This document shows positions 63,393 to 64,000 of a stretch of 64,000 nt of DNA, one piece after another (position 1 is the stretch's first letter; every line of letters starts with the position of its first letter). A program made the position numbers and the translations under genes. The notes beneath the pieces were generated by a model. That model made no database searches and had not been told where the DNA came from. It saw only the letters and a program-made list of their open reading frames with translations. Origin of the DNA: Catenovulum sediminis (GTDB taxonomy: Bacteria > Pseudomonadota > Gammaproteobacteria > Enterobacterales > Alteromonadaceae); NCBI RefSeq assembly GCF_040270295.1, contig NZ_JBELOE010000284.1; one strand, written 5' to 3'.

Positions 63393-63808
63393 AACAGGTT
63401 AATTTATTCGCATTATTTGTCGTTTGCGTTTTGAGTGGTTGTGCAACGACACAACAGTCAGTGTATCAACAACTGGGAGGTCAGGCTAAAGTTGCGCAGA
63501 TTGTTGATAATTTTATTTATCAAATTGAGTTTAACGCTGAAATATTTGAATATTTTAAAGATTCTAATGTGCAAAGATTTCGCGAAAAACTAAACGAGCA
63601 TATTTGCGTGCATACGGGCGGGCCTTGCCAATACACAGGTGACAGTATGGAAGACGTGCACACTGGTATGCACATTACTGAAGCCCATTTCAATTTAACG
63701 GTAGACTTGCTGATTAATGCAATGAATGATGCAAATGTGCCACATCCTCTGCAAAACAAAGTGTTGGCTGTATTTGCGCCAATGCGTGACGAAATATACC
63801 AGCGTTAG
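63389..63808 (+). CDS. Group 1 truncated hemoglobin with lipoprotein signal
   Basis: 139 residues. A lipobox (VLSGC, Cys18) tethers it to a membrane on the periplasmic side, unusual for a hemoglobin. The globin part starts SVYQQLGG and has FREKLNEHICVHTGGPCQYTG and MEDVHTGMHITEAHF; H91 matches the proximal (F8) heme ligand. Group 1 truncated hemoglobins bind O2 or NO. It ends the cupredoxin-EAL-DUF3034 unit and could be the gas-binding component of a periplasmic signalling system; that is inference. Confidence 0.87.
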   Translation: MKQVNLFALFVVCVLSGCATTQQSVYQQLGGQAKVAQIVDNFIYQIEFNAEIFEYFKDSNVQRFREKLNEHICVHTGGPCQYTGDSMEDVHTGMHITEAHFNLTVDLLINAMNDANVPHPLQNKVLAVFAPMRDEIYQR

Positions 63809-63846
63809 ACTTATTTCAACTCTGCAAATTTTTTTTAAGTTGGTAA

Positions 63847-64000
63847 CTAGGGTCTGTTGATCTTTGTGTGTTTTTTATACATTAGCAATGCATCGGTAAC
63901 CACATTATAGCGAATGCCAATGACACCATTGAAGCATAATTTCTTTCTAATTTATCGTATCTTGTTGAAATTGCTCTAAAATGTTTAATTCTAGCAAAAG
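63847..64000 (-). mobile_element. 3' end of an IS5-type insertion sequence, continuing beyond the window
   Basis: On the minus strand a frame open from the window edge (stop at 63884-63882) encodes the C-terminal tail of an IS5-type DDE transposase: ARIKHFRAISTRYDKLERN, then the MWLPMH ending. The terminal-repeat-like GGGTCTGTTGATCTTTG (63850-63866), with CTAG at 63847, marks the end of the element 15 bp beyond the stop. Only about 38 codons are in the window, so intactness cannot be judged. Confidence 0.8.

Overview
The window looks like chromosomal DNA from a low-GC marine gammaproteobacterium, most likely of the Alteromonadales (Catenovulum-like relatives are my best guess). The gene order around murJ-ribF-ileS-lspA-fkpB-ispH, rlmD-relA-mazG and serA-rpiA-fau, the TtpC-type TonB cluster and the type IV minor pilin cluster fit this, but I could run no database search. 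Nearly all of it is compact and coding. The only mobile-element remnant I can support is the 3' end of an IS5-type transposase at the right edge, plus a possible solo copy of its end near 35.9 kb.

Layout. 1-5.4 kb: a truncated periplasmic binding protein overlapping a hybrid histidine kinase, then an EAL protein. 5.4-8.6 kb (minus): an ATP-grasp ligase, an inactive-transglutaminase 7TM protein and a retropepsin-like lipoprotein. 8.7-13.4 kb (minus): an acyltransferase, an LpxH-like phosphatase, a small membrane protein and an M28 peptidase-like protein whose catalytic Glu-Glu pair is missing. 13.5-16.7 kb: a YgaV/BigR-like ArsR repressor coupled to a membrane GGDEF-EAL protein. 16.8-24.6 kb: rpsT, murJ, ribF, ileS, lspA, fkpB, ispH. 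24.8-32.6 kb: pilV-pilW-pilX-pilY1-pilE-tapY2-like, then two convergent FimT-like pseudopilins. 32.7-35.1 kb: three tRNA-Glu, tRNA-Ala, gltX and two tRNA-Val. 35.2-35.4 kb: palindromic intergenic repeats. 35.5-41.2 kb: a GFA protein, rlmD, relA, mazG and an anchored protein of unknown role. 41.3-45.1 kb (minus): two bacterioferritins, serA, rpiA, fau. 45.4-55.1 kb: the most interesting block. A beta-helix-like lipoprotein and a TonB-dependent receptor are followed by a dedicated TonB energy complex (DUF3450, TtpC, ExbB, ExbD, TonB, TPR). 55.3-59.4 kb: a periplasmic binding-like protein, a HIT protein, acnB. 59.6-63.8 kb: a cupredoxin, an EAL protein with a broken GGDEF, a DUF3034 protein and a lipoprotein truncated hemoglobin.

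Main inference. Both the lipoprotein/receptor unit and the TonB-complex operon are preceded by four 11-bp-spaced repeats resembling PhoB half sites, each array followed after 6 bp by a -10-like hexamer. I read this as a phosphate-starvation-induced outer-membrane uptake system that brings its own energy transducer; its substrate is unknown. Secondary points of interest are the cupredoxin/c-di-GMP/hemoglobin operon, the complementary bacterioferritin pair, the degenerate M28 protein, and two hairpins that would enclose translation start signals.
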